Assembly (NCBI RefSeq): GCF_009379765.1
Contig: NZ_WHTD01000032.1
Coordinates: 1-61,772, forward strand
Direction of reading: 5' to 3'
Source of the DNA: Actinophytocola sp.
GTDB lineage: Bacteria > Actinomycetota > Actinomycetes > Mycobacteriales > Pseudonocardiaceae
Length of the DNA stretch: 61,772 nt
The notes under the pieces are model-generated. The model did not search any database. It saw only the letters and a list, made by a program, of their open reading frames with translations, and was not told where the DNA came from. Positions 1-11,796 of the stretch are shown here, in pieces; position 1 is the stretch's first letter; each line of letters opens with the position of its first letter. Position numbers and translations under genes: made by a program.

Positions 1-239
1 CACCCACCCCGAACCCGCACCACCACCCTTCTGACGCGAGCGACTGAGGCGTGTCGACGACCGCGTTGAAGAAGGTCAAGGGCCACGACCGTTCCCGCTG
101 GGTCGGGGACTCCGCACCAATCCGAAATGGAGTCGGGACGGGCGAACGGGATTGTCGGCTCAGCGGCGTGTCGGGCTGCGCCGGGGACGGGGTGACCGGT
201 GCCCAGGCGGCGGGTTCGAGGGTGACCTCGTAGCCGAGC

Positions 240-322
240 ACGCGACCCAGCTCGGCCTTACCGATGTCCAGCGCCGCGACCCGTTCGATGATCTCCTCGG
301 TGTCCTCATCGTCGGTCAACAT
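240..322 (-). pseudogene. IS110-family transposase, N-terminal remnant
   Basis: Reading leftward from an ATG at 322 with a GGAGG-type ribosome site, about 25 residues (ending ERVAALDIGKAEL) resemble the start of IS110-type transposases, including the DIGK that normally carries the first catalytic aspartate. After that the sequence no longer looks like IS110, although the frame stays open to the left edge of the window. I read it as the 5' stub of an element joined to unrelated DNA. The alternative is the start of an unrecognised gene running off the edge. Confidence 0.35.
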
Positions 323-339
323 CACCCCTCCTCCCATCC

Positions 340-1024
340 ACCATCAGGCGGTTGCGAACCGCCGCCGAGCTGATCAGAGTGGTGATCCGGGTGCTGGCCA
401 AGGACACCACGTTGTGAACCGACGACGTAGGGGTGATCGACTCCACCCCGGTGGAATGTGGGCGCTCCAAGCAGACGGTGCACCGCTCGGATCTGGCCGG
501 CTGGGCCGAGTACGGCTGCTGCGCCGCGCACTCGCGCTACTTCCGGGGCCTTCGCCTGCATCTGGTGTGTGCGCTGGGCGGCCTGCCTGTCTGCTTCGCG
601 CTGACCGGCGCCAAGGCCGACGATCGCCAGACACAGAGGGCTCGGCCACGAGGCCGGGGAATCGTCACCGCGGACCCCGCGCTGACGGCAGACCGCCCCT
701 GCCAGACCCTCATCGCGGACAAGAACTACTTCGGCGCGGACTTCGAGCACACCCTCGCCCAGGCGGCGCTGGAGCTACCGCGCCCAGCCCGCAAGGGGAA
801 ACCGAGCGCCGCGGCGCCCAGGTGTTCAAGCCACTGCGCCAGACCATCGAGTCGATCAGCCGGACCGTCAAAGCCAGCTCGACCTGGAACGACATGGTGG
901 ACGCACCCCAGCCGAAGTCATGATCCAGGTCCTACAGTGCGTACTCGCCCTGACCACCACGATCTGGCACAACGACAAGACCGCACAGCCCGTCAAGCGA
1001 TCACTGGTCGCCTACGATCACTGA
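340..1024 (+). pseudogene. IS982-family transposase, degenerate
   Basis: DDE transposase remnant. Recognisable pieces are IDSTPVECGRS (first catalytic Asp region), SDLAGWAEYG, LRLHLVCALGG, LIADKNYF (second Asp region) and the C-terminal IWHNDKTAQPVKRSLVAYDH ending at 1024. At least two lesions are visible. An in-frame TGA at 415-417 sits where the family usually has Trp, and a frame change near 800 moves the last third into another frame. The first third of a normal IS982 protein is absent. It cannot make an active enzyme. Confidence 0.75.
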
Positions 1025-1152
1025 CCCCTCGGAATTAGCCGTCTAGCTGACCGATTCCTATTGGATCTTGTGCGGTGGCGGGCTGGGACGTGAGACGAGG
1101 GTGTTCAAGATCAGGTTGTGAGCACTGAACCCGTGGATCGGCTGGGACGGGG

Positions 1153-1222
1153 CGTACCTTCCCGATGATCGAGTAGTGGTTGTCAAGCAGGCCGACGTTG
1201 GCGCGTCGGTCGGGAAGGTACG
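1153..1222. repeat. 13-bp perfect inverted repeat before the IS256-like gene
   Basis: CGTACCTTCCCGA (1153-1165) is exactly inverted at 1210-1222, 44 nt apart. It ends 4 nt before the transposase ATG, so it could fold over or bracket the start region. It may be a nested element end or a transposase control hairpin. Confidence 0.6.
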
Positions 1223-1226
1223 ACCC

Positions 1227-2084
1227 ATGCGCAGCGTAGTGCCCGACCCCGCAGCGGGTGATGATCGTCCGGGGTCGTCGTCTGGTTTGTTGCCGTTGGT
1301 CGATGAGTTGGTGCGCGAGGGTGCGCAGCGGATGCTGGCCGAGGCAGTGCAGGCGGAGGGGGACGCCTATCTCGCCCGGTTCCGCGAGGAGCGCGACGAG
1401 CACGGTCACCGGGTGGTGGTGCGTAGCGGTTACCACCAGCCGCGGCAGGTGACGACCATGGCCGGCGCGGTCGAGGTGCGGATGCCGCGGGTCAACGACA
1501 TGCGCGTCGACCCGGACACCGGTGAGCGGCAGCGGTTCGCCTCGGCGATCCAGCCGCCCTGGGCGCGGAAGACCCCGAAGATCGCCGAGGTGCTGCCGCT
1601 GCTGTACCTGCACGGCCTCTCGCCCGAGGACTACGTGCCGAAGTCCGCGCACCCCGGCGTGAAGAAGGCCCTGGCCGAGATCTGGAACGCCGAGGACCGT
1701 CGGCATGCAGTGGACGCGGTGACGGCCTTGCAGACCGCCTACGGCGCCAAGTTCCCCAAGGCGGTTGCCAAGGTCACCGGCGAACTCGACCAGCTGCTCG
1801 CGTTCTACGACTATCCCGCCGAGCACTGGCAGCATCTGCGCGCCACCAACCCGATCGAGTCCACCGTCGCCACCGTCCGCTACCGCAGCAAGGTAACCAA
1901 GGGACCCGGCTCCCGAGCCGCCGGACCGGCCATGGCCTTCAAACTCATCGAATCCGCCCAGAGCGAATCCGCCCAGAGCCGCTGGCGCGCGATCAACGCA
2001 CCCCACCTCGTCGCCCTCATCCGCGCCGGCGCTCGCTTCGAAGGCGGCAAACTCGTCGAACGACCCGAGCCGGCCGCAGCATGA
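1227..2084 (+). pseudogene. IS256-family (mutator-type) transposase with internal deletion
   Basis: The N-terminal part (ELVREGAQRMLAEAV, RSGYHQPRQV) and C-terminal part (NPIESTVATVRYRSKVTKG, RWRAINAPHLVALIRAG) are typical of IS256 transposases. The product is about 285 aa against roughly 400 in the family. At about position 1639 the text jumps from GLSPEDYVP to KSAHPGVKKAL, in frame. The missing stretch normally holds the first two catalytic aspartates, so the protein should be inactive for transposition but may still bind DNA. A perfect 15-bp tandem duplication (1950-1964 and 1965-1979) adds ESAQS near the C-terminus. The ATG at 1227 fits family N-termini better than an upstream start at 1176. 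Confidence 0.85.
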
Positions 2085-2092
2085 ACACCGGC

Positions 2093-2605
2093 ATGAACAC
2101 CATCAGGGCCCAGACCATCCACACCGACAGGCTTGTTCTCCTACCGCTACTCGTCGAGCACGCCGAGGAGATGGCCGCGGCCCTGTCCGACCCGGTCCTA
2201 CACACCTTCATCGGCGGCGCACCAGCCGACCCGCAGGCCATGCGCGCCCGCTACGAACGCCTGGTCGCCGGCTCGCCCGACGCCACTGTCTCGTACTGGG
2301 TAATCCGGCTCCGCGACCAGGCATGCCTGACCGGCACGGTCCAGGCCACCATCACCCCCCGCGACAACGAACGCATCGCGGAAATCGCCTGGGTGGTAGG
2401 GACTTCCTGGCAGGGACGCGGCATCGCCACCGAAGCCACCCGAGGACTCATCGCCTGGCTCCGCCAGCAGCCCGTGCGGACCGTAATCGCCCACATCCAC
2501 CCAGACCACCACGCATCCCACGCCGTCGCCACCGCCGCCGGGCTAACACCCACCAGCACGCGACACGACGGCGAGATCAGGTGGCACATGACAACGACGA
2601 CGTGA
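2093..2605 (+). CDS. GNAT family N-acetyltransferase (RimJ/RimL type)
   Basis: About 170 aa. It shows the opening TDRLVLLPLLVEHAEEM typical of the RimJ/RimL and antibiotic acetyltransferase branch, a central beta segment EIAWVVGTSWQGRGIATEA containing the acetyl-CoA pyrophosphate loop (QGRGIA), and a late helix HHASHAVATAAGL. It would transfer acetyl from acetyl-CoA to an amine; the substrate cannot be told. An ATG at 2081 overlaps the transposase stop (ATGA); the second ATG at 2093 is equally possible. Its position between the transposase and the proposed right IS end suggests passenger status. Confidence is good for the fold and low for the role. Confidence 0.8.
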   Translation: MNTIRAQTIHTDRLVLLPLLVEHAEEMAAALSDPVLHTFIGGAPADPQAMRARYERLVAGSPDATVSYWVIRLRDQACLTGTVQATITPRDNERIAEIAWVVGTSWQGRGIATEATRGLIAWLRQQPVRTVIAHIHPDHHASHAVATAAGLTPTSTRHDGEIRWHMTTTT

Positions 2606-2642
2606 ACTCACCCATCCACAGGTATTGACAATTGCTCCACCC

Positions 2643-2807
2643 AGGCTCGGTAACACCGCCAAGTCCCCACTGTCGTTGGAACACCACGGTGGCCGCACCC
2701 CGACCGGAGCCCGCGTCGCCCAACGCGTCCTCACCCTCGCCGCCGCGACCTGACACAACCGGGCCACCGACACACCAGCCAAGCCTTCCCTGATCGCCTA
2801 CAACCAC
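2643..2807 (+). pseudogene. IS982-family transposase, C-terminal remnant (second copy)
   Basis: One frame reads LSLEHHGGRTP, then RVAQRVLTLAAAT, a TGA where the family has Trp, then HNRATDTPAKPSLIAYNH. This matches the last 50 residues of IS982 transposases. It differs in sequence from the copy ending at 1024, so it is a separate insertion, cut on its left by the proposed IS256-type right end. The usual stop after the final His is also lost. Confidence 0.7.
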
Positions 2808-3051
2808 CGAGGATCCAGGAATCAGCCATCCAGTCTCGTACGGCATGCCGCGGACGTGGGCTAGGTCGCCGAGCACGATGCCGGCAAACCCGCCGACGGG
2901 CAGGGAGAACATCCGCTGCCGTACTCGCTCCCCTTACCGGCCAGCGGGGTCCGGGGACGCGCACTCGTCGGCCGCCGGCGCGGCCGACATCGCGGCGCTG
3001 GCCCCGTCTGGCCACTCGACGAACCTTCCCGCCGAACTCGACGCCGGGGCG
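2808..3051. other. Intergenic DNA, no gene recognised
   Basis: Open frames cross this stretch on both strands, but none shows a recognisable motif or a good start. It lies between the IS remnants and the 3' end of the hydrolase gene. Confidence 0.5.
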
Positions 3052-3843
3052 CTACAGCTGACGGTTGGCCAGTACCGGGATCGACTCGCGGGTCTTCTCG
3101 ACCAGGGGCAGGTCGAGGTCGACCACCAGCACGTCCGGGCTCTCGCCCAGCTGCGCCAGCACCTCGCCCGACGGGCCGGCGACCGTGCTGTACCCGATGC
3201 CCGTCGGCGCCTTCGGGTGCGCCTCGACCCCGGACGCGGTCGGGTCGGCCTGGCCGCACGCCACCAGCCAGCACGTCGAGTCCAGTGCCCGCGCCCGCAC
3301 CAGCAGCTCCCACTGCGCGAGCTTGCCCGGTCCGGCCCCCCACGACGCGCCCATCAGCACCACGGTCGCGCCGCGGTCGGCCAGGCGGGTGAACAGCTCG
3401 GGGAACCGCACGTCGTAACAGGTCGCGAGGCCCAGCGTGACATCGTCGACGGACACCGTGATCAGGTCCGAGCCCGGCGCGACGGTCGTGGACTCCGCGA
3501 AGCCGAACGCGTCGAACAGGTGGATCTTGTCGTAGCCGACGTGCTGGCCCCGTCCGGTCGCGAGCAGCGTGTTGAACACCCGCCCGTCCGGCGCCGGGGT
3601 GAACATGCCGGCCACCACCAGCATGTCGTGCGAGGCGGCGATCGACGCGACCGACGAGGCCCACGGACCATCGATCGGCTCGGCGACCGGCGCCAGCGAC
3701 GTGCCGAAGCACGCCATCGTCGCCTCCGGGAACACCGCGACCGACGCCCCCGACGCCGCGGCGCGGCCCACCGCGTCGCCGATCAAGGAAAGGTTCTCCG
3801 CCGGCGACGCCGTCGACGTGATCTGGCACAGTGCGACTCGCAC
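3052..3843 (-). CDS. Carbon-nitrogen hydrolase (nitrilase superfamily, Nit-like)
   Basis: 263 aa, the usual size for single-domain amidases of this superfamily. The Glu-Lys-Cys catalytic triad is visible as E40 in VAVFPEAT, K106 in GYDKIHLF and C142 in ATCYDVRFPEL. The family hydrolyses amides or deaminated glutathione-type compounds in the cytoplasm; the substrate here is unknown. The GTG start is preceded by GGGAGG. It is divergent from the solute-binding protein gene, with 72 bp between them. Confidence 0.9.
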   Translation of the reverse strand: MRVALCQITSTASPAENLSLIGDAVGRAAASGASVAVFPEATMACFGTSLAPVAEPIDGPWASSVASIAASHDMLVVAGMFTPAPDGRVFNTLLATGRGQHVGYDKIHLFDAFGFAESTTVAPGSDLITVSVDDVTLGLATCYDVRFPELFTRLADRGATVVLMGASWGAGPGKLAQWELLVRARALDSTCWLVACGQADPTASGVEAHPKAPTGIGYSTVAGPSGEVLAQLGESPDVLVVDLDLPLVEKTRESIPVLANRQL

Positions 3844-3901
3844 GGAACCTCCCGGGCTCGGGTAATCCGGAATCCACCCACGCGAGGATATGTCGCCCGG
3901 C

Positions 3902-3907
3902 TAGGGT
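3902..3907 (+). promoter_or_regulatory. -10 box TAGGGT, probably leaderless
   Basis: TAGGGT lies 8 nt before the GTG at 3916 and no ribosome site fits between them, so transcription probably starts at the start codon. Confidence 0.55.
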
Positions 3908-3915
3908 CGGGCCTC

Positions 3916-5475
3916 GTGCCCACCATTCGCTACCGACGCATCGTGCCGACGCTCGTCGCCCCTGTGTTGGTCAGCGTGCTGTTGGTCAGCGCCTGCACCG
4001 GGGACCCGGCGCCGCCCGCGTCCGGCGACCCGGACGGCACGTCGCTCGTGATCGCGGTGGCCGAGGAGCCGGCCGAGCTCAACCCGCTCGACGGGTACGC
4101 CGAGCACGGCGCCGCGAAGATCTTCGACGGCCTGGTGGAGCACGACGCCGACCTCTCTTTGCGACCCGCGCTCGCCGCCGACCTGCCGGAGCCGTCCACC
4201 GACGGTCGCACGTGGACGGTCCGGCTCCGGCCCGGGGTGACGTTCTCCGACGGCACCCCGTTCGAGGCGCAGGACGTGGTCGCCACGTACCAGGCGCTGC
4301 TCGACCCGGCACGCCGATCGCCGGTGCGGCAACGGTTCGCGATGCTCAAGTCGATCCAGGCGCTCGACCCGTCGACCGTCGAGTTCACGCTCACCGCACC
4401 GTACGCGCCGTTCCCCGAACTGCTCGTGCTCGGCATCCTGCCCAGCGAGTCGCTGACCGGGGCCGGCGGGACCGAGCCCGTCGGCACGGGGCCCTACCGG
4501 CTCGCCGACTGGAAGCGCGGGTCGCGGATGGTGCTGGAGGCCAACGAGGACTACTACGACGGCGCGCCCGCGATCAAGAAGGTCACCGTCGAGTTCATCC
4601 CGGACGACGAGACCCGCGCGGACCGGATGCGCGACGGCAAGCTCGACGGCGCCGCACTGCCGCCGGACCTCGCGCGCGAGTTCGACGGCGCCGACGGGCT
4701 GCAGGTCGTCTCGCACAGCGCCGCGGACGTGCGCGCGGTCGTGCTGCCGTCGGGCGACCCGGTGACCGGCGACCCGGCCGTGCGGATCGCGCTCAACAAC
4801 GCGGTTGACCGCGAGTCGGCCCTGGACAGCGTGCTCGACGGGCAGGGGAGCGTGGCGTACACGCCGATGCCGGGCGTGCTCGCGGAGTTCGTCGAGCCGG
4901 GCGCGACCTTCGACCACGACATCACCCGCGCGCTCGACCAGCTGGAGTCCAGCGGCTGGACCACCGGCGCGTCGGGCATCCGTACCCGCAACGGCCGCGC
5001 CGCCCGGTTCACGCTGCGCTACCTCGCCGGCGACACGATCTCGGCGGGCCTCGCGGAGGACTTCGCGACGAACGCGCGGTCGATCGGCGTGCAGGTCGAC
5101 CTGGAGTCGGTGACCGGTACCGCGCTGACCGGGCCGACGGTGGTCGGCTTCGGCGACCCGTTCGACCCGGACCTGAGCCTGTTCGCGATGCTGCGGTCCG
5201 GTGGTGAGGAGGCGCTGGGCGGGTACACCAACGAGACCGTCGACTCGGCGCTCGACACGGGCCGCTCGGCGACCGACCCGGCGCAGCGGGCGGCGGCGTA
5301 CCGGCGGCTGCAGCGGGCGTACGTGACGGCGCCGGGCATGGTGACGCTGGCGGAGCCGAGCCACACCTACGTGATCCGGGAGAGCTGGGACGGCTACGAG
5401 CCGGTTGTCGACGCCGAGACCGCGGACCTCACCTGGGGGGCGTGGTGGAACCTGGAGAAGTGGACGCCGCGATGA
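3916..5475 (+). CDS. ABC transporter substrate-binding lipoprotein, family 5 (peptide/nickel type)
   Basis: About 519 aa. A signal peptide ends in a lipobox (LLVSAC), so the protein should be lipid-anchored outside the membrane. Family-5 features follow: EPAELNPLDGYAEHGAAKIF, GRTWTVRLRPGVTFSDGTPF, GTGPYRLADWKRGS and NEDYYDGAPAIKKV. These proteins bind oligopeptides, nickel or similar ligands for an importer. No permease or ATPase genes are adjacent, so its partner lies elsewhere. The frame is open far upstream, but the GTG at 3916 is the start compatible with a signal peptide. Its stop overlaps the next gene (ATGA). Confidence 0.88.
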   Translation: MPTIRYRRIVPTLVAPVLVSVLLVSACTGDPAPPASGDPDGTSLVIAVAEEPAELNPLDGYAEHGAAKIFDGLVEHDADLSLRPALAADLPEPSTDGRTWTVRLRPGVTFSDGTPFEAQDVVATYQALLDPARRSPVRQRFAMLKSIQALDPSTVEFTLTAPYAPFPELLVLGILPSESLTGAGGTEPVGTGPYRLADWKRGSRMVLEANEDYYDGAPAIKKVTVEFIPDDETRADRMRDGKLDGAALPPDLAREFDGADGLQVVSHSAADVRAVVLPSGDPVTGDPAVRIALNNAVDRESALDSVLDGQGSVAYTPMPGVLAEFVEPGATFDHDITRALDQLESSGWTTGASGIRTRNGRAARFTLRYLAGDTISAGLAEDFATNARSIGVQVDLESVTGTALTGPTVVGFGDPFDPDLSLFAMLRSGGEEALGGYTNETVDSALDTGRSATDPAQRAAAYRRLQRAYVTAPGMVTLAEPSHTYVIRESWDGYEPVVDAETADLTWGAWWNLEKWTPR

Positions 5476-6638
5476 TCGATCTGGCCGCCGTGCGGGCCGA
5501 CACGCCCGCCTGCCATCGCGGGGTCTTCCTGGACAGCGCGGGGTCGTCGCTGCCGCCGGTGCAGGTTCTCGACGAGGTGATCGGCCACCTGCGCCGCGAG
5601 GCCGAGATCGGCGGGTACCGCGCGCACGACGAGCGGCGGGAGGAGCTGGAGGCCGGCTACGGGCTGATGGCGTCGCTGCTGGGCTGCGAGCCCGACGAGG
5701 TGGCGTTCACCGACAGCGCGACCCGCTCGTGGCTGGCGGCCTTCGACGCCGTGCCGCTGTCGGCCGGCGACCGGATCCTGGTGACCGAGGTCGAGTACGC
5801 GGGGAACGCCATCCCGCTGCTGCGCCGGGCCGACGAGGTCGGGGCGGTCGTGTCGCCGGTCCCGTCGGCGCCGTCGGGCGAGGTGGACGTCGCCGCGCTG
5901 CGCCCGATGCTGGACGAGCGGGTCAAGCTGGTGTCCCTGGTGCACGTGCCGACCAACGGTGGCCTGGTGAACCCGGTGGCGTCGGTCGTCGAGGCGGCCC
6001 ATGAGGTGGGTGCGTTGGTGCTGCTGGACGCGTGCCAGTCGGTGGGCCAACTCCCGGTCGACGCGGCCGCGCTGGGGGCCGACATCATCTCGGGCACCGG
6101 CCGCAAGTGGCTGCGCGGCCCGCGGGGGAGTGGGTTCCTGATGGTTCGCCGCTCGGCGATGCCCCGGCTGCGCCCGCGCCAGGTCGACCTGCACTCCGGC
6201 ACGTGGAGGTCCCCGACGGAGTACACCCTGCGCGACGACGCCCGGGTGTTCGAGCTGTGGGAGTCGAGCATCGCCGACCGCCTCGGTCTGCTCGCCGCGG
6301 TCCGCTACGCGGTGTCCCTGGGGATCGACCCGATCACGGCGGCGGTGCGCGACCGGGCGTCCTACCTGCGGGAGGGCTTGTCGTCGGTCCCCGGCGTGAC
6401 GGTCCACGACCTTGGCGCCGACCAGTGCGGCATCGTGAGCTTCACCGTCGACGGCGTCTCGGCCAAGGAGGTCCAGCAGCGCCTGGCCACCCGAGGCGTG
6501 ACCGTCACGGTGACCGGTGTGCTGTCGACCCAGTACGACATGACTCGCCGGGCCTTGCCGGAGGTCGTCCGAGCGTCCCCGCACTACTTCGTATCCGAGC
6601 CCCAACTCGACGAGGCCGTCGCCGCCCTCATGCCCTGA
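5472..6638 (+). CDS. Aminotransferase class V-fold PLP enzyme (cysteine desulfurase-like)
   Basis: 388 aa. The PLP site is clear: D186 and Q189 in LLDACQS and the Schiff-base lysine K212 in SGTGRKWLRGPRGSGF. The second half carries the VVSFTVDG-like segment (GIVSFTVDGVSAKEV) and a final PHYFVSEPQLDEAV helix seen in class V enzymes. No conserved active-site Cys loop for sulfur transfer is obvious, so isopenicillin-epimerase-like or lyase activity is as likely as desulfurase. It is translationally coupled to the solute-binding protein (ATGA), suggesting a common substrate. The last two residues and the stop lie in a repeat palindrome (6630-6686). Confidence 0.85.
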   Translation: MIDLAAVRADTPACHRGVFLDSAGSSLPPVQVLDEVIGHLRREAEIGGYRAHDERREELEAGYGLMASLLGCEPDEVAFTDSATRSWLAAFDAVPLSAGDRILVTEVEYAGNAIPLLRRADEVGAVVSPVPSAPSGEVDVAALRPMLDERVKLVSLVHVPTNGGLVNPVASVVEAAHEVGALVLLDACQSVGQLPVDAAALGADIISGTGRKWLRGPRGSGFLMVRRSAMPRLRPRQVDLHSGTWRSPTEYTLRDDARVFELWESSIADRLGLLAAVRYAVSLGIDPITAAVRDRASYLREGLSSVPGVTVHDLGADQCGIVSFTVDGVSAKEVQQRLATRGVTVTVTGVLSTQYDMTRRALPEVVRASPHYFVSEPQLDEAVAALMP

Positions 6639-6686
6639 ACGACGCGTTCGAGACGCTCAGCGTCCGGAGCGCGTCGTTCGGGGCAT
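6630..6686. terminator. Palindromic repeat/terminator, ATGCCCTGAACG type
   Basis: ATGCCCTGAACGACGCG (6630-6646) is inverted at 6670-6686 with one mismatch, enclosing a second small stem (GACGCT/AGCGTC). It separates two convergent genes and should end transcription from both sides. Its left arm provides the Met-Pro-stop end of the class V enzyme. A copy of the first 20 bases occurs at 29909. Confidence 0.7.
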
Positions 6687-6691
6687 TGGGC

Positions 6692-7972
6692 TCAGCCGGC
6701 GTTGGTCAGCAGGATGTCCACCGCGCCGTCGTTGCGGGTCGTCTGGGGGACGATGTCCTCGTCGGGCGGGTAGAAGCCGTCGATGCCGCCGCCGCTCGGG
6801 TACATCTCGAAGCAGTAGGTCAGCACCTTGTGCTCGCCCCACATCCAGTCGTTGATGTCACCGTCGGTGATGTACAGACCGCTCGACTGGTCCGGCGTGT
6901 AGCCGTTCGACGACGCCATCTGGGTGCCGATGTCCTCGAAGTGGTCGTACTCCTCCTGGGTCATCCCGTCGGTCACCTCGTCGTAGGTGTGCCCGAACGG
7001 CCACAGCACCAGCTCCGAGAACGTGTGGAAGTCGATGTGCGCCTTGATCTGCCGGGCGTCGACCCACGCCTGCAACGCCGCGACCTCGGGCGTCGACGCA
7101 GCCGATGCGCCGCGGTAGTCCTCGGCCGACGTCGAGCCGCTCGACCCGCCGCAGCAGCCCCACAGATACGAGAAGTTCCGGTTGATGTCCGTCCCGACCG
7201 TGCCGTCCGAGTTCGGCTGCCGGTTCTTGCGCCAACCCTGGTACTCGCCGCCGGAGATGTCGAACTCCGAACCGTCCGGGTTCAGGCTCGGCACCACGAA
7301 GATCTCCCGGCTGTCCACGAATCCGGTGACGGCCTGGTCGGTGCCGTAACCGTCGGTGAACCGCTGGATGATGTGCAGGCACATCTCCGTCGTCAGGTGC
7401 TCGCGCGCGTGCATGTTGCACGTGAACAGCACCTCGGGCTCGTCCTCGTCGGTCGCGGCGTTGTCGCTGATCTTGAGAACCGGCAGGTCACGGCCCTCGT
7501 ACGACGAGCCGACGCTGGACAGCGCGCTGATCGCGGCATGGTCGGACGCCGCGGCCCGCACCTCGGCCACCATCTCGTCGTAGGTGTGGTAACTCTCGTC
7601 GCCCGCAGGGAAGTCGGCGGCCGACACGTCGCGGGTCGACGGGCCACCGCTGCGCTCGGCGAGCAGCTCGTCGACGTCGCCGGTCAGCTCCAGGGTGAAG
7701 CCGTCCGAGCGAAGCGCGGCCGCCTGCGCGGGGCCGGCCACGATCTCCATCGCGCCGTCCCGGGCACCCAGCACGTCGACGCCGGAGCTGGCCACCTCGG
7801 TCCGCGACGCGGCGTCCATGGCATCGTCCTTGGCAGCGGTCACCCGATAGAGACCACGGTCAGGTGATGGAGCGGCGGTGGGTTCCTCCGCGCCCGCCGA
7901 CCAGCCGGTGACCACCACCAGGCCGGTCGCGGCGGCCGCGACCAGCGCGAGCGCGCGACGTTTGGTGAACAT
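6692..7972 (-). CDS. Secreted zinc carboxypeptidase, peptidase M14
   Basis: 426 aa. An N-terminal signal peptide ([17 protein letters not shown] to about A28), then a propeptide-like region to about 120, then the M14 domain. Zinc ligands are H188 and E191 ([11 protein letters not shown]) and H316 ([11 protein letters not shown]); the catalytic Glu is E389 in [22 protein letters not shown] matches the carboxypeptidase T-like branch. It would trim C-terminal residues from peptides outside the cell. A start at 7972 is preferred over the longer frame because it begins the signal peptide and has GGAGGGG just upstream. Confidence 0.92.
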   Translation of the reverse strand: MFTKRRALALVAAAATGLVVVTGWSAGAEEPTAAPSPDRGLYRVTAAKDDAMDAASRTEVASSGVDVLGARDGAMEIVAGPAQAAALRSDGFTLELTGDVDELLAERSGGPSTRDVSAADFPAGDESYHTYDEMVAEVRAAASDHAAISALSSVGSSYEGRDLPVLKISDNAATDEDEPEVLFTCNMHAREHLTTEMCLHIIQRFTDGYGTDQAVTGFVDSREIFVVPSLNPDGSEFDISGGEYQGWRKNRQPNSDGTVGTDINRNFSYLWGCCGGSSGSTSAEDYRGASAASTPEVAALQAWVDARQIKAHIDFHTFSELVLWPFGHTYDEVTDGMTQEEYDHFEDIGTQMASSNGYTPDQSSGLYITDGDINDWMWGEHKVLTYCFEMYPSGGGIDGFYPPDEDIVPQTTRNDGAVDILLTNAG

Positions 7973-8161
7973 GTCCCCTCCGAAGGAACGCGAGCGAGTG
8001 ATCAGCCGAGCGTGCTGCGCGTGTTCGGCCGGCGACAACCCGTCATTGGTCGGGGAATCCCGCCTGGTGGACGATCACCCGACGAACGTAGTGGGCCGTT
8101 CGGCCGCGCCACCCGACCACATACCCTGGGACACACCAGGCCCCGGAACCGAAGGAAGCCG

Positions 8162-11177
<3,016 letters not shown>

Positions 11178-11188
11178 GCTTCCTCGCC

Positions 11189-11347
11189 ATGTCCAAGGAA
11201 GTCGTCGTCATCGGGCTCTTCGCCGTTGCCGGGTTCTTGATCGGTGGCGTCTACTCGACCTGGAAGACCGCCCGGGGCCTAGCGATGCTCCTCGGGGTCG
11301 CCGCCGCCGTCGCGGTCGCGGGCGCCATCATCTGGATGGTCGCCTAG
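11189..11347 (+). CDS. Small membrane protein, 52 aa
   Basis: MSKEVVVIGLFAVAGFLIGG begins a first hydrophobic helix; a short polar turn (STWKTARG) leads to a second helix (LAMLLGVAAAVAVAGAIIW). It is a two-helix membrane protein of unknown role, 11 bp after hisB. The TAG stop shares a CTAG tetramer with the stop of the convergent acetyltransferase gene, so the two coding regions overlap by 4 nt. Confidence 0.65.
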   Translation: MSKEVVVIGLFAVAGFLIGGVYSTWKTARGLAMLLGVAAAVAVAGAIIWMVA

Positions 11348-11796
11348 CCGGGCCAGCGGTAGAACGTCTTGTCGGTGCGCTGTGCCCCGAGCGCGGCGTA
11401 GAAGCGCTCGGCGCCGGTGTTCCCCTGGTCGACCGTCCACTCGATCCGGCTACATTCCCGCTCCGCGGCCACCTTCCGCAGCGCGCGCAGCAGGCCTTCG
11501 CCGATGCCGGCGCCACGATGCCCGTCGGCGACGAACAGGTCCTTCATGAACATCGACGTGTGCAGGTCGGCGGCCGGCCAGTGGAACGAGTACGTCGCGA
11601 TCCCCGCCAGCACGCCATCCCGGCGCGCGACCAACGCGGACGACAGCGGCGGCGAGCCGAACAGGATATCCGCGATCCGCCGCTCCCGCACGTCGACCGC
11701 CTCGAACTCGGTCTTGCCGTAGTGCCGGTCCAGCTCCTCCAGCAGCCCCACCAGCTCCGGCACGTCCGCCCGGTCCGCCGGCCCGATCACGATCAT
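11344..11796 (-). CDS. GNAT family N-acetyltransferase
   Basis: 150 aa. GNAT fold with the acetyl-CoA loop DGHRGAGIGEGLLRAL and a final segment GNTGAERFYAALGAQ typical of diamine or amino-acid acetyltransferases. The substrate is unknown. Its ATG overlaps the stop of the upstream TetR gene (ATGA), so regulator and enzyme are co-translated. Confidence 0.85.
   Translation of the reverse strand: MIVIGPADRADVPELVGLLEELDRHYGKTEFEAVDVRERRIADILFGSPPLSSALVARRDGVLAGIATYSFHWPAADLHTSMFMKDLFVADGHRGAGIGEGLLRALRKVAAERECSRIEWTVDQGNTGAERFYAALGAQRTDKTFYRWPG

Larger units (their letters stand above)
1171..2636 (+). mobile_element. Possible IS256-type element with a GNAT passenger
   Basis: The left end GAGTAGTGGTTGTCAAG (from 1171) and the inverted right end GAGCAATTGTCAATAC (from 2636 leftward) share GAG and TTGTCAA at similar spacing, as IS256-type ends do. 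Between them lie the deleted transposase and an acetyltransferase whose ATG overlaps the transposase stop. No target duplication is visible at the flanks. The boundaries are inferred. Confidence 0.35.

Noticed and set aside
1153..1222. Terminal inverted repeats of a complete small transposon
   Set aside because: Only 44 bp separate the arms, there is no target duplication, and the right arm is next to a transposase start, so a regulatory hairpin or nested end is more plausible.
2845..3915. A long N-terminal extension of the family-5 binding protein
   Set aside because: The upstream frame crosses the nitrilase gene antisense and has no recognisable protein sequence; the lipobox signal peptide fixes the start at 3916.
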